DNA of 64,000 bases from Kudoa neothunni (taxonomy: Eukaryota > Cnidaria): assembly GCA_964304625.1 (NCBI GenBank), contig OZ199840.1:10850001-10914000 (forward strand). Direction: 5' to 3'. Every line of letters begins with the position of its first letter. Within the stretch, counting starts at the first letter, position 1. The translations under genes and the position numbers were made by a program. Positions 51,568 through 62,533 of the stretch are shown one piece after another. A model generated the notes under the pieces. The model did no database searches, was not told the DNA's origin, and was given only the letters and a program-made list of their open reading frames with translations.

Positions 51568-52502
51568 ATGATGAAAACAATGTTGGAAGAATTGGATAGG
51601 GAACCTGGAAGCGTCTGGACAGTTGATAAAGTTAAAAACTTAGTATCTGACAAAAATTCGGTATAAGTGCGCATTTTTGGTTCATTATTTTTTGACGTTT
51701 AGAAAAAAATTGATGGAGGGGTCGAATGTTACTATAAAAAAAACTCAACATAGTGAAGTTTAAATTATTTACATAATATACTTCTATATTCAGAAGCAAC
51801 TTTACCATATCCAACACTAAAAATTTGATTAAAGCGGTTGCAAATGACGTTTATTTGTTTATTTACATGTGTGGTTGATGGAGCTGAAAAAATTACCAAG
51901 TAAGAATTATAAAATTATATTTTCTCTGTTGATAAAGACAAAGTAAAACTTTTTAATAATAAAATAAGGAATATGTTGTATTCTATTCAATCGGTTGAAT
52001 TCTGAATTTCAGAATGACTGCACTTTCTACGAGTTTAAAAATATCTCATTTTACAAAATCAGAAACATTGGTAGCGTATGTAGCTTTCATGGTTTTTCCG
52101 AAGGAATGTTTCTAACTATACGTCATTCGCGGTAAAATAAATGGGGAGGACATTCCCCTCGACCTCTATTTTACATTTTACTCGGTGAAAAAAGTGAATT
52201 AATGTTAGTGTATGGAAGAAATGTTAAAATTAAAAAAAACTACCATATATATTTTCTATTTAGTCATATCATTGATTTATATTAGTCTTCATTTAATTCA
52301 TTTTAGAAAATAATCACGTAATAAAATTAATTTTACCCTTCTATTTTGGGCAATATATTTGGAAGAAGGTGCCAAAGTTCAGATCGTCTATCGACTACAA
52401 GAAGGACTCGATTTAAGCTTATATCTAAGAGTCAAATGCATTCTAACATATCAATATTACCTTCAATGCATCAAGATTAGGAAGAAAAACCACCACATAT
52501 AA
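51568..52502 (+). CDS. Unrecognised multi-exon gene, divergent from the CEP20-like gene
   Basis: Exon-like frames follow each other on the plus strand. The first, 51568-51660 (MMKTMLEELDREPGSVWTVD, 31 codons), has a GTATAAG donor. A second at about 51703-51751 contains IDGGVECYYKK. A third from about 51797 contains NLIKAVANDVYLFIYM. A fourth, from about 52011 to 52130, contains NDCTFYEFKNISFYKI and GSVCSFHGFSEGMFL. A last frame ends at 52502 and contains AKVQIVYRLQEGLDLSLYLR. Composition is coding-like and less AT-biased than the surroundings, but I could not fix all junctions. The alternating short strands late in the protein could be a small beta-barrel; that is inference. It is head to head with the CEP20-like gene, 746 bp apart, possibly sharing a promoter region. 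Function unknown. Confidence 0.38.
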
Positions 52503-52825
52503 ATTGATTTCACGGAATACGTACGACCATGTCGGAGCTAGAGTTGAGTAAACATCAAATGCAGCCGAGCTATTTGAAATCATTTTTATTCGAGTTTTGA
52601 TCATTCAAATTCAGGTTTTACCACATTTTCTGACAAGTTTAATTGAGCAAAATATTAATTTTTTTCTGTGTAAAAAAAAACAATAATTATAAGATTAATT
52701 ATTGTACAGAGAAACTTGAAAACTTAAGGTTCATATAATAAAATTACCCGAAATATTATAATCTATACCGTTTAGAAACCATCGCCAAAACATACTGATT
52801 GAAAATAGATGATTTTAGATATATG

Positions 52826-53481
52826 CAGTCAAACCTGGATGCCGGGAAAATTTGGAACCAATGATTTGATTGGAGGTGGGGGGTAGCGAGGTTTATCGAG
52901 CATAAAAAACGTCTCACACGCGAGTATTTTTCAAAATTTCTATTTAAGAGATTGTTTGCTTGATGTACAAACACTTTTTACTATTTATTAAGGAAAACAG
53001 TTTAACTTAAGTCAAAAATATTTCCATTTCTTTAAAATGCGAATACGGACAACACTTCATAGAAAAAACAATGCATATTTATGTTACAAAAGTACATCTA
53101 CAGAGGAGCTATCTACTTTTGTACATAATCGGTAATTAATGTTTGTGTAATATACACATAGACATATGTTCAGGTATAGTACAAATTTATATAAGAAATG
53201 AATGCGTAACTTAAGTTTAAACCGAAAAATTAATAAAAATATTACCTAAAAATATTTTTGTTTTAGATACTGCATTAATATATATATATACATATATTAA
53301 TTATATATCGTACGGTGATTGGTGGTAGCTTTATCCAGAAATATGATTTAAGAGTTGTCCCCTATAATAATTAATAATAATTAATTAATAATAATAATAA
53401 TCGAGCATTTATCGACACATAACATCAATAAAATCCAAATAAAATTTAAAATACCTCCCGACTAAAATCGAGATTCGACTG
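52826..53481. mobile_element. 656 bp pogo/Tigger-type MITE, reversed copy
   Basis: The left end CAGTCAAACCTGGATGCCGG and the complement of the right end, CAGTCGAATCTCGATTTTAG, are inverted. The right side abuts TA; the left TA has become TG. Read on the minus strand it aligns with 41923-42531 across the interior, for example TACCGATTAT and CCGTACGATATAT. It has gained AAT-type runs. No transposase. Confidence 0.58.
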
Positions 53482-54004
53482 TATAAATATAATTAATTGA
53501 TAGATACCTTCTATTTATTTATTTATTTATTTATTTATTATCACTCATGTATTTAACAAAAAAATGAATATTCGTCAGGTATCCAGTGTTCGTATTACGG
53601 AATGAGTTAACTGGATCGATAAATTCATTTCCAAGATTCAATGGAAGCGTAAAAATTGATGAATTGATTCGTGGAATACATTCATCAACAAAAAATAATT
53701 AGTCTGTAAGTTATATTGTTCCAATGAAATTTTAACTTAAAATTTCACAAGGGACATTTTTAAGACGAAAACGAATAATTTCGATAAATGTTGCCAATTA
53801 ATCGATATTAAATATTAATGCGCCATTTGCTTTGAAGACCTACCTACTGAATGAATGAATGAATGAAATTGTTAATTGTTCAGCAAATTTTTTAACTCAT
53901 TAGACTCAATAACACGCGAAAAATCAATAAGACGACAATCACATTAAATAATGTACAAAATAATTACAATATCTTATAAGGTTATTGGGTTGGGTTGGAT
54001 TGGA

Positions 54005-54840
54005 TTATAAAAAACGACAACGCTTTGATGTTTTTTTTGGACAAAGGTAATAGGAGGACTTGTAGTTTTCGAGGAAATCAAGTTGTCTTAGATTGATAGC
54101 GCCACGACGTTGATGTCTAATGTATTCGACCGCATCCAAAAAATTCATCCCAGCTTCCACCAGCGCAATAGCAACAAGAACCGGCGCTCTAATTAACATC
54201 AATTCGTCTCAGTTTATTGTTGATTACCTGCCAAGACCTGCCACACAATGAATGGCGATTTTTGAATCAGGATACATCGAAAATTGAGCCTTAACATTCT
54301 CCAGAAACAGATCTATAATATGTTTTGGAGGTGGAAATCCATCTTCAAATTGATAATCCTGACAGAATGTTCGAATAAATTAGTTTGATTGTCACACAGT
54401 CATTTAACCACTCAAAAATTTACCGTCACAGTTATTCCTTGTTCGATGATTGGTTCGGTTGGATAGTCGGATTCGCACACACGAATAACCTGCTTAACGT
54501 TGTGTTTCATCAGATCATGGATGTAACAGCTTAGGTTGGCTTTTGCCGGCCGATCGGTGATCAGAAAATTCAACCCATTATACTCAATAACACCATAGGT
54601 CAATGAGAAGTGATCAGGAGGAAGATCGTTTATTCCAATAACCCCTATTTTTCTGAGTTTGTTATGCAATTTCACGTCGTCCGAGTTGACCGTAGTTTTG
54701 CAGGCCAGCTCCGAATGGTTTTTGTTGGGGATTAAAAATGGTGGGCTGTTTTTGTCTGAGTGGAGAGAACAAAAAAAATTGAATGAACGCAAAATCGTAT
54801 GGATGTTTTTACCGTAATGTGGGTTTGTTCCACCATTCAT
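54005..54840 (-). CDS. PTP4A: PRL-type protein tyrosine phosphatase (PTP4A family) with CaaX box
   Basis: A prenylated dual-specificity phosphatase that works at the plasma membrane and endosomes; PRLs also bind CNNM magnesium transporters. Three exons: 54424-54840, 54228-54358 and 54005-54188, 243 residues, phases agree. The core aligns with PRL1-3: NFLITDRPAKANL (human RFLITHNPTNATL), IRVCESDY with the redox Cys122, FEDGFPPP carrying the general-acid Asp145, and the signature HCVAGLGRAPVLVA with Cys177 and Arg183. AVEYIRHQRRGAIN follows. The C-terminus is KKTSKRCRFL, a basic patch plus the CaaX box CRFL, whose final Leu predicts geranylgeranylation. Human PRLs are about 173 residues; here about 70 extra residues precede the core, from the ATG at 54840. 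A start nearer the core cannot be excluded. Confidence 0.9.
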
Positions 54841-57800
54841 TGTGTTCGATAGCCCAAAATAAATACTCTAACACAACAATGAGTTGATCTTATGATGGTA
54901 GTTGTTGATGAGAGGAGATAGATCAGAACTACCAACTCTAAAGGTTGTTTGGTAGTGACTGCAGAATGTTTATAATCTACGGACTGTAACGATTGCACCC
55001 GCTTGTTTGCTTTGTTGGGTATGCGCAAAGGAGTTGCCGTTGTTTTTTTCTCTGTACATGCTCCAAAAATTATACTTATCGGATATATTATAATCTACTG
55101 ATATTTTTGCTCATAATAAATCCAATTATTGTTATCAATGAAATACGCCTAATCCTTTATTTTTTATCAACTATTAAATTTTCTACATAATTTGAATTGT
55201 AACGCTTCAACAGGATTAATAATGGCTAATTCTGAGGTAAGAGAGGAGGTTACTGCTGTCTCATCTTTACATCTATCTAGATATATATAGATACATAGAT
55301 AGGTGGTATATAGACTGTTATGTTTTAAAAATACGACAGTGCAGTTTTATGAGAACAACTGTTTGATTTGTTAGCCGACACTTCCAAAAGAATCGGAGTT
55401 AGGATAAAGCAAATATTGTTGGCCTCGATGTTATATTATTAGGAGTCGGTGTGTTTCAAATAGAAACACTGACACATTTTTAATCCCACATTATTGAATA
55501 GATGAAAATAACACCTGATGCAGTACAGCAGGTCAAACACAATTTTTATATGAAAATACATCAAAAGTTTTAACGAAAAAATATAATTCAAATGTATTCC
55601 AATAAAACGAATGATTCAAAATTCATCCGTTAAGAACGTACGAAACACCAGGCACAATGAACATTAACTGGTAAACCACATGTAGAACTCTATTCAATAG
55701 CAATCAAAGCTACACACAACAGTAGCAACATACTTGCCAAAAACCTTCTCTGAAGGCAACATGGCACCTGATCTCGACCAAATACTCATTTTATTTTTCA
55801 TATCCAACGGTCTTGACTATAACAGAGTAGAAGAGAATTAGTTGAAAAACCAACAGTGTATACCCATATGTAGACCATTGTGCGCAAAAAATCATCGTCC
55901 TGATGACGTAACCTATTTGCGCACATATATCGGTTAACTGCATAGCAGCTTATTTTGGGCGCAATCCTTTGAATTCTCTGTGACATTTTGAATATGGTTG
56001 CGCCTGCGATAGAGGATCGTTTTCATGCGACGATTTGCGGATGGTGTTAGTTAGCTGCGCGAGATTGTATGTGTTTAATCCAATTATTAAACTGCGCATG
56101 TGAGAAATGATAATTTCAAATCTTCGATAGGGTACTTTTATCGATTATACATAAATTATGCATTGAATATACCAGAATCCATGATAGATTATGGAAAACA
56201 GAAGTTTTTGATAATTGTCAATTTTTATCATAAATTCACAAATGGCATATATGCTTGTGAATTGTGAATTTTTAATCACAACAACTCTTATTCATAAACT
56301 GTATACAGATAGAATTGAATATAGTTCAAATTAGCCACATTCGAATGTATTTATCGCACCTATATCAACTAATTCCTTTCGAAAATCATACCTTAAGGCA
56401 GGGCTGCTTCTCAACCAGGGGAAAATTTTGAACGACAGTGGGTAAATTTAATGATATCAAAATTGGATATGATAATTTTTGTATAAGGAAATTTGTTACT
56501 TATTTATTATTTTCATGGATTTGTATTATTAAGGGCTATTAAACCAAATTAAGATGATGGTAGAAATGTTTTCAATATTCATTATTTAACAATTATTTAT
56601 TTACATTGCTATTATCATTTTCCTTGTTCTATATCATGTTTTTTTAAATTTAATAATGCATCTGAATAATACTTAAATAAAAATATCAACTTAAAGTACA
56701 TATGAATTTAGATTCCAACTTAAAGGGGTAAAATTTAAAAAATAGTTGAGATAAAAAATATTACAAATTTTTAAATTTATGTATTAAATTATTTATAGAT
56801 GATTGTACTTATTTTGAATTTATTTTACTCATTATATCCGGTGAAAACCAACTCATATAATATGAGTCATATTCCGTTGATTAATCCTCTTAAATACTGC
56901 GGCCTATACCTGATTAGATCGTTGAACATTAATTTACGTAAAATTTTATATGATCTATTCAAAGAAAATTACATATTTTTATTAAAAATATTGTCTGATA
57001 AATGAAAGTGGAAGTAGAATTAAGCTTAATTAACATTTTGATAAAGTTATTTTTTTATTACGTTGAAAAATGCATAATGTGTGATTAAATAATTTTACGA
57101 TGTAACTTTTGTGAAGGTATGAAAATCAATGGAAACTTGAACATTTTTTCTGCATCTTTCTGGATTGGTAGGTAGTGGTTGATAAACAATTTCTGAGATT
57201 TCATTTAGAAAATTACACCCCAGCTTATTTTATCACGAATTAGAGTTTTGTAGCTTGAAAATAGAATTATTGCAAATAACTCTATCATTATAATAATAAT
57301 AATAATAATAATAAATAATAATAATAATAATAATAACGACCTTAGACTATTTTCAGCTAAAACAAAGTTTGGAAATTAAGCCCTAGATACGACTGATTGA
57401 GACTTATGTGGTTGGTTCCTATTATAAATTAAGTTTCCATTATAAAAATCTATTAATCTAACACTTGTCAGAAAATTAATTCCCTTTCTTCAATTAAAAT
57501 TGGAGGATGTTTTATTGATAAAAACGCCGATCTATGAAAGAATTGTGTTTTAGTTTAAAACTAGAAATATGACGTACACTCCTTTTTGGTGTGTCTGAAA
57601 GTTTGTGAATAGAGAAATATTTTCTAGAATAATTTAGTTATCGGTAAAAACGGCTCTCATTGAGTAATACAATGGGTTGTTGAACGACAAAACCATTCAT
57701 GTACAAGCCTTATATTCATTCGCATGCTCTCGTTCATGCTTTCCAAGAGATATGGTGGCTTTTAAATATATTTTTTCTGGTTCTACAAAAAGAGGAAATT

Positions 57801-59210
57801 CTAAACATAATTAAATGTTTAAAATGACAAATATTGCAATAATTTTTTTTTATTAATTGTACGCAAATAGTTTTTAAATAATTTCCTTAACCTCAACCAA
57901 AATTATAAGCGTGACAAAAATGTTTTTACTTATATTTGTGATTCTTAACTATAGATAACATTCCTAAGGTTGTCTAATACCCTATTTCAACTGAATCAAA
58001 AAAGAAATTCTTAAAGTAAAGCGTTTTAAATATTTTTACGGTGTTTATTTTGTTATAGTTACGTCTTCTCAATATATAATTAAACAACTAAAATATTGTC
58101 GACTGCATTTAAATAATGTTTTATTAAGCTGGAAAATAAATATTTGTTTAAATGTAGGAATATTCCAGGAAATTCTTCAAAATCAATTTCCAGCGTAGCG
58201 TATTCGAATTCTTCACTATAACTTCTTTATATATGAGATCAATAATTGATCTAACACATGAAATTATTAACTTATAATTAAATTTTAAGCACATAAATTG
58301 CTTCTCGAATCTAGAAGAAATATTATCAAAATAAATAATCCAAACTTTGAAAAAATAGAATATTCTATGAAATATTATTTCACTAAAAAATTGTTTCACA
58401 TACTTTGGTCAATTATAGTAGACATATACGAAAAATAACTGAACTTTTATCGTAAGATAAGTATCACTATATTTTATGAGGGAATAAACTCTTTTTTTTG
58501 GAGTAATAACCACATATTACTTGAAGGGTTATAAAATATCTAAAAAATCAGTAAAATAATATTTTATGAGTAAAGTTTTAAGATTTTTTTAAATATATCA
58601 TCCATATTGATAAATTTAGTAATATTTTAGGATTGTTAGTTGGTAAAGATATTCCATTAATTAAATTAAAATAATACTTGATGGATACTTAATTGTTAGG
58701 ATAGATTCGCTTTATTCATTACTGTAGTTACACTTTAAGCAATTAAACTATGCTTTTTAAGATATTACCATTAAAATCTCAACAAAGTATTTTAGAACAT
58801 GACTTTAACTGTGTATTATTATATAAAGAATTCATTATGCTCAATTATGTAGATCAAACAAAGTGTTTCGAAAATTAAAAGTTTATCGAAACATTCTCTC
58901 TCCTATAGGTTGGAGTTGGGTTGGTTTCAAACATCCAAGCCTGTTCAATTCGATAATTATCACGAGAATCCCTCTGATTGGAATCCACGATAAATAGCCC
59001 AGCTCTACCACAGACACATACATCACAAATAATTTAAAATTTTCAATTTTTGAACCATGTGGTCATAAAAAACTTATTCAAATAATCAATGAATCAAAAA
59101 TAAATATAATGCGTACAATTATTTTAAATTCTATTAAAAGATAGCATATTCCGACAAAAAAAGAATAAAAATAACTCAACACTAAAAACAATAACACATC
59201 AACTATTAAT
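54841..59210. other. Long spacer with no supported gene
   Basis: 4.4 kb of AT-rich DNA. It contains a GCTAATTCTGAG|GTAAGAG sequence with an ATG at 55222 that could be a first exon (MANSE), but no convincing next exon. Frames at 55798-55986 (minus) and 56799-57005 (plus, with a hydrophobic start MIVLILNLFYSLYPVK) are short and unsupported. An (AAT)n microsatellite is at 57289-57336. Confidence 0.4.
57289..57336. repeat. (AAT)n microsatellite
   Basis: About sixteen AAT units with one interruption (AATAAAT) in intergenic DNA. Confidence 0.9.
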
Positions 59211-59753
59211 TCAATCTAACAGATCGATCATGCCGATACTAATTAAATAATCTTCAACGTCTGATGTGGGGAAATCATCGATACCACCGAAAGCATCAAA
59301 CCCCACGATTCTCTTGGCAACTACTCCTTTTTTGAAACAGAAGATAGTGGGTATAATTCTACATGCCAGTTTCTCACACAATGGTACAAATCGTTCAACA
59401 TTGAGAGAACAAATTCTAGTTTCAAGATGTTTTTCGGCGAGTAGTTTGAGGTGCATGTCCAAAATTTTACACCTGGTGGAATCACCCTTGAAAAAGTGAA
59501 TAATTAATCGCTCTTCATCTCGTCCGATAATGAAAAATTCTCTCTCATCGACCAATTCTTTGTATTCGCCATGCCCTATAGAACGAAGTCGTTGAGCATC
59601 TTCCTTGCGTTTAATCATTTTCTTTAATCGTTCACTTCTCATCTTCTCGAGTTCATCCTGGTTTCCCAAGACGTTATCCAAGTAGTTGATTTCATCATCG
59701 ATGATGTTCTCTACATTGGAGAGGACTTTTTTTTCAATTTCCTCCTGTTTCAT
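59211..59753 (-). CDS. TXNDC9: TXNDC9, phosducin-like thioredoxin-domain co-chaperone
   Basis: TXNDC9 (APACD/PhLP3) binds the cytosolic chaperonin CCT and modulates folding of actin and tubulin. A single exon of 180 residues (human 226). A charged N-terminal helix (ENIIDDEINYLDNVL, then RSERLKKMIKRKEDAQRLR) leads to the family signature GHGEYKELVDEREFF at about 60-74. The thioredoxin fold follows: IIHFFKGDSTRCKILDMHL (human CHFYRDSTFRCKILDRHL), KHLETRICSLNVERFVPLCEKL and IIPTIFCFKKG. The C-terminal part has FGGIDDFPTSDVEDYL. As in the family, the redox CxxC is replaced (STRC), so no thioredoxin activity is expected. It ends soon after the fold; the acidic human tail is absent. It is the only clearly intron-free host gene in the window. 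Confidence 0.93.
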   Translation of the reverse strand: MKQEEIEKKVLSNVENIIDDEINYLDNVLGNQDELEKMRSERLKKMIKRKEDAQRLRSIGHGEYKELVDEREFFIIGRDEERLIIHFFKGDSTRCKILDMHLKLLAEKHLETRICSLNVERFVPLCEKLACRIIPTIFCFKKGVVAKRIVGFDAFGGIDDFPTSDVEDYLISIGMIDLLD

Positions 59754-61360
59754 CGTCGTTGACAGACCAATGGCGTGCGCAATTGTAAAAATAAAGGTTT
59801 ATTTTTATTTTTTAAAGTTTTTCTAGAGTTTCACTATTAGAGTGGCAGAAAATAAGTTGAGGAGAGAAAATATTATTTTTGAGATCACCTTTATTGAACT
59901 TTAAATGATAACATGCTTTAAAATGAATGAATAGACCAGATGTTATTGTTCATGATCTTTACATTATGAATAATTATTTTTAAATGTAAAATTAAATAGA
60001 CGACATTTATCTCACAAAATCAATTCATAAATTTTAACAAAATCTTTGTTCAATTCAATCATGGTCGAACAATCTTGTAATCTTAATTTTTTTCCAAAAG
60101 TCCATACAATGCAGCAACCTCGGCTTTCGACCATAATCCGTTCTAGAAATTTGTTCGAACTCCGAATCGATTTTCCCGTGTAAAATAATGACTATTTTTG
60201 TTCTTATTTGTTAAAATCCAAGCATGCCTTGTGTTTATAAATATATAACAAATCAACATTAAATATAATAATCAAAATGAGATGATATACGATGCAACAA
60301 AAGCTCCGAATTGGGATTCGAACATGCGTTATTAGCATTGAAAGGCGGTGGTGCCGTGTCGCTCTGCTCTGCTCTGCTCTCGATTACAATCCACATGTCA
60401 TGTTACGTAAGATAAATATTTGTTGGTCGTCATACGATAGATTATAAAGTGTTTTCTTTCGATGACACAATAATTTGATCGAGCTAATCTTCTTTCTTCT
60501 CTGTTTTTTGCTCCAACTGGATTGGATTTGTTCTGAATATTCTGTCTACGTGCTCGAACTCAAAGGTGTTCCTGACTTAAAATTTTTGGTCGAACTCCGA
60601 GGTTTAACTTAACTCTACTTCGTATATATTTCATTAGATATAGCAAATAAAACGTCAGTGAAGTTGATAACATTTTTGAAGTAGTTTTGATGAAAGAGTT
60701 AATACGGAAGTTTGGAATTCCCTCGATGGTATACCTTCAAGAAAAAACAAAAAATTAATTTACTCGTTTTATAATAGTATATTTTATTTGTTCGCATTAT
60801 TAACTTTTTATTTTAAATAAATGCATTTTTCATAAAACTGTGCGGGACGTTTAACGCGGAATTAGTCATCAAAATGTTGTGTATAATTCAAAATCTGATT
60901 CTTTTTAGTTTTAGGGGACGCAGCCCCACCTATGCCCATTTTAGGGAGTATGAACCCCAAAGTAAATGGGGAAGCTCTACTAGTTCAGGATTAAAATTTA
61001 TCAAACAAATAACATCCTCCTTTTATATTATATAGAAACAATCAAGAATAAAATTGTTTAAATTCAGAAAAATATAAAAATTAATCTTATTCGTAATCAA
61101 CAACAGACAGCGAATATTAAAAGAGTTTCTCAGCTTTATAATATTTATAATAAGAAGAGTTAGAGAATATTAATGTGTAAATCAGGAGAAAAAATCAGAA
61201 AAAAGATATCAAAAACAAACCTAAAAAATCTAATCAAAAACTAATCTCTATCATATTCCTACATGTTTAAATAAACATAAAAATTAATTTTTATCTAAAA
61301 CATTGACATTCCAGTAGATTCTTTGGGATGAGGCTTAAATTAAAAAATCAAAACAATTCA
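59754..61360. other. Spacer with a tRNA-like remnant
   Basis: AT-rich, 1.6 kb. It includes a (CTCTG)n run at 60360-60380 next to a tRNA-like sequence (listed separately), and a short GC-rich patch near 60915-60980 (GGGGACGCAGCCCCACC), which I cannot explain. Confidence 0.4.
60303..60361 (-). other. tRNA-like sequence, possible SINE head
   Basis: On the minus strand CGCCTTTCAATGCTAATAAC is followed by GCATGTTCGAATCCC and AATTCGGAGC. TGTTCGAATCCC matches a pol III B box and T loop, and TGCTAA resembles a serine-GCT anticodon loop. A matching acceptor stem and a good A box are not visible, so this is more likely a tRNA-derived SINE remnant than a working tRNA gene. A CAGAG pentamer run lies just upstream on that strand. 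Confidence 0.3.
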
Positions 61361-62533
61361 CTATGTCCAAGGACAGATTACCACAGCATTAAATTGTACA
61401 TATTTTGGTGTGCAATCCGAGTCGATATGTATGAATGCCCCTTTGTTTGTGTTGATATCACTAAATTATGGTGAGTGGAATATTCAAGATAGCAAATAAA
61501 TTACCAATAATTTGGCGCCGAAAAAATAGTTATACACTTGCCATCGTGGTCAATTCTGTATCCATCTTCGACCATCTCATGACTTCTTATGATGAAATCT
61601 AGATTGGTATAACAATGATAAAAAAATTAATCTGAATCGAATTAAATTGAGAAGAAAACCAACCAAGATTGTTTAAAGAACAGAACCGTTCAGTAACATC
61701 AGGTCCAAACAACTTGCTAGTGCCTCTGTGACTGGGAGCCCATCCATCCTACAATTGGATTTAGTATAGCACTCAATTATCAAGTGTTACTTTGTTGTGA
61801 GGATCAGCCCATAAAAGATCACACATAACAGCTAAATATTTAGCCATCAATTGAGAATACCACCATAAATATTATATATATATATATATATATATAACTA
61901 TACATCCATCGGTAACTTCGGTGAATCGACTTATTCGACTAATATCATCCAAAGTGACTCCATCTTTGGAAGGAAGCCCCCCGTGCACCACCTAAAACAA
62001 ACCCGTTACCACAAACTCACCAAGTTAATATACAAATATTTTTCCGTTGATAACAGTGGCAAGTGGTAGATGTTTGAAAACTTCACTGAATAGGTTGAAC
62101 ACATACGGCGAATATTTATTATGGACTTGTTGTTGGAACCCGAACATTTGGTTCATTGCTATGGTTTCATGGTTTCCTATAAAAACAGTTTCGTTTTACT
62201 TAGCACAGGAAGCTCATTGTATATTTTGAAATGATATTTAATTGTATATATAGTTTGCGAATGTCCACCACCATGTGCATTCGATAGTGATGGTCATCAG
62301 ACAAACAAATTAATATTGGTCAAGTATCTGAACTGCACAACACACATTTTATTGTACAAATCACCAATTGACCGTCAAACATAGATGCATACACATATTT
62401 TTAAAATGGAGCATTCGTTTGAAGTACCTCGGTTCAACAAAAATTTTCCGGGATACAAAACCATGTAACAGAACAGCACTGTTATGACTTCAATTGAAAA
62501 TGCTCCTCTGTCAACAAAATCCCCATTGAAAAG
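61361..62533 (-). CDS. PPP5C: PP5-like serine/threonine phosphatase, catalytic 3' part
   Basis: A PPP-family metallophosphatase. Seven exons: 62428-62533, 62034-62176, 61904-61991, 61791-61831, 61664-61748, 61505-61598 and 61361-61460. All phases agree and the junctions are GT-AG. Motifs in order: FNGDFVDRGAFSIEVI (metal-binding GDxVDRG, with the PP5-typical FNGDFVDRGSFS form), RGNHET, MNQMFGFQ, VVHGGLPSKDGVTLDDI, LLWADPH, FGPDVTERFC, IIRSHEMVEDGYRIDHDGKC and TIFSAPNYCD. It stops soon after (YVQFNAVVICPWT), about 20 residues short of human PP5. The GDxHG exon and the N-terminal TPR repeats are not found in the 1.5 kb upstream, so they lie past the right edge or in a very long intron. The 5' end is therefore partial. 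PP2A/PP1-like assignments fit worse. Confidence 0.88.

Noticed and set aside
56799-57005. Possible small secreted or insulin-like peptide (MIVLILNLFYSLYPVK start; CGLYLIRSL recalls an insulin B-chain pattern)
   Set aside because: Only one cysteine, the second B-chain cysteine is Leu, and no A-chain follows. A hydrophobic start is expected by chance in AT-rich DNA.
60910-60985. GC-rich patch GGGGACGCAGCCCCACC as a structured RNA or foreign insert
   Set aside because: Short, no extended pairing or coding sequence; too little to support any call.
61664-61831. Non-canonical splice junction in the PP5-like gene
   Set aside because: An apparent frame problem vanished on re-reading: the acceptor is followed by GATGGATGGGCTCCC, which joins in frame with GT-AG ends.
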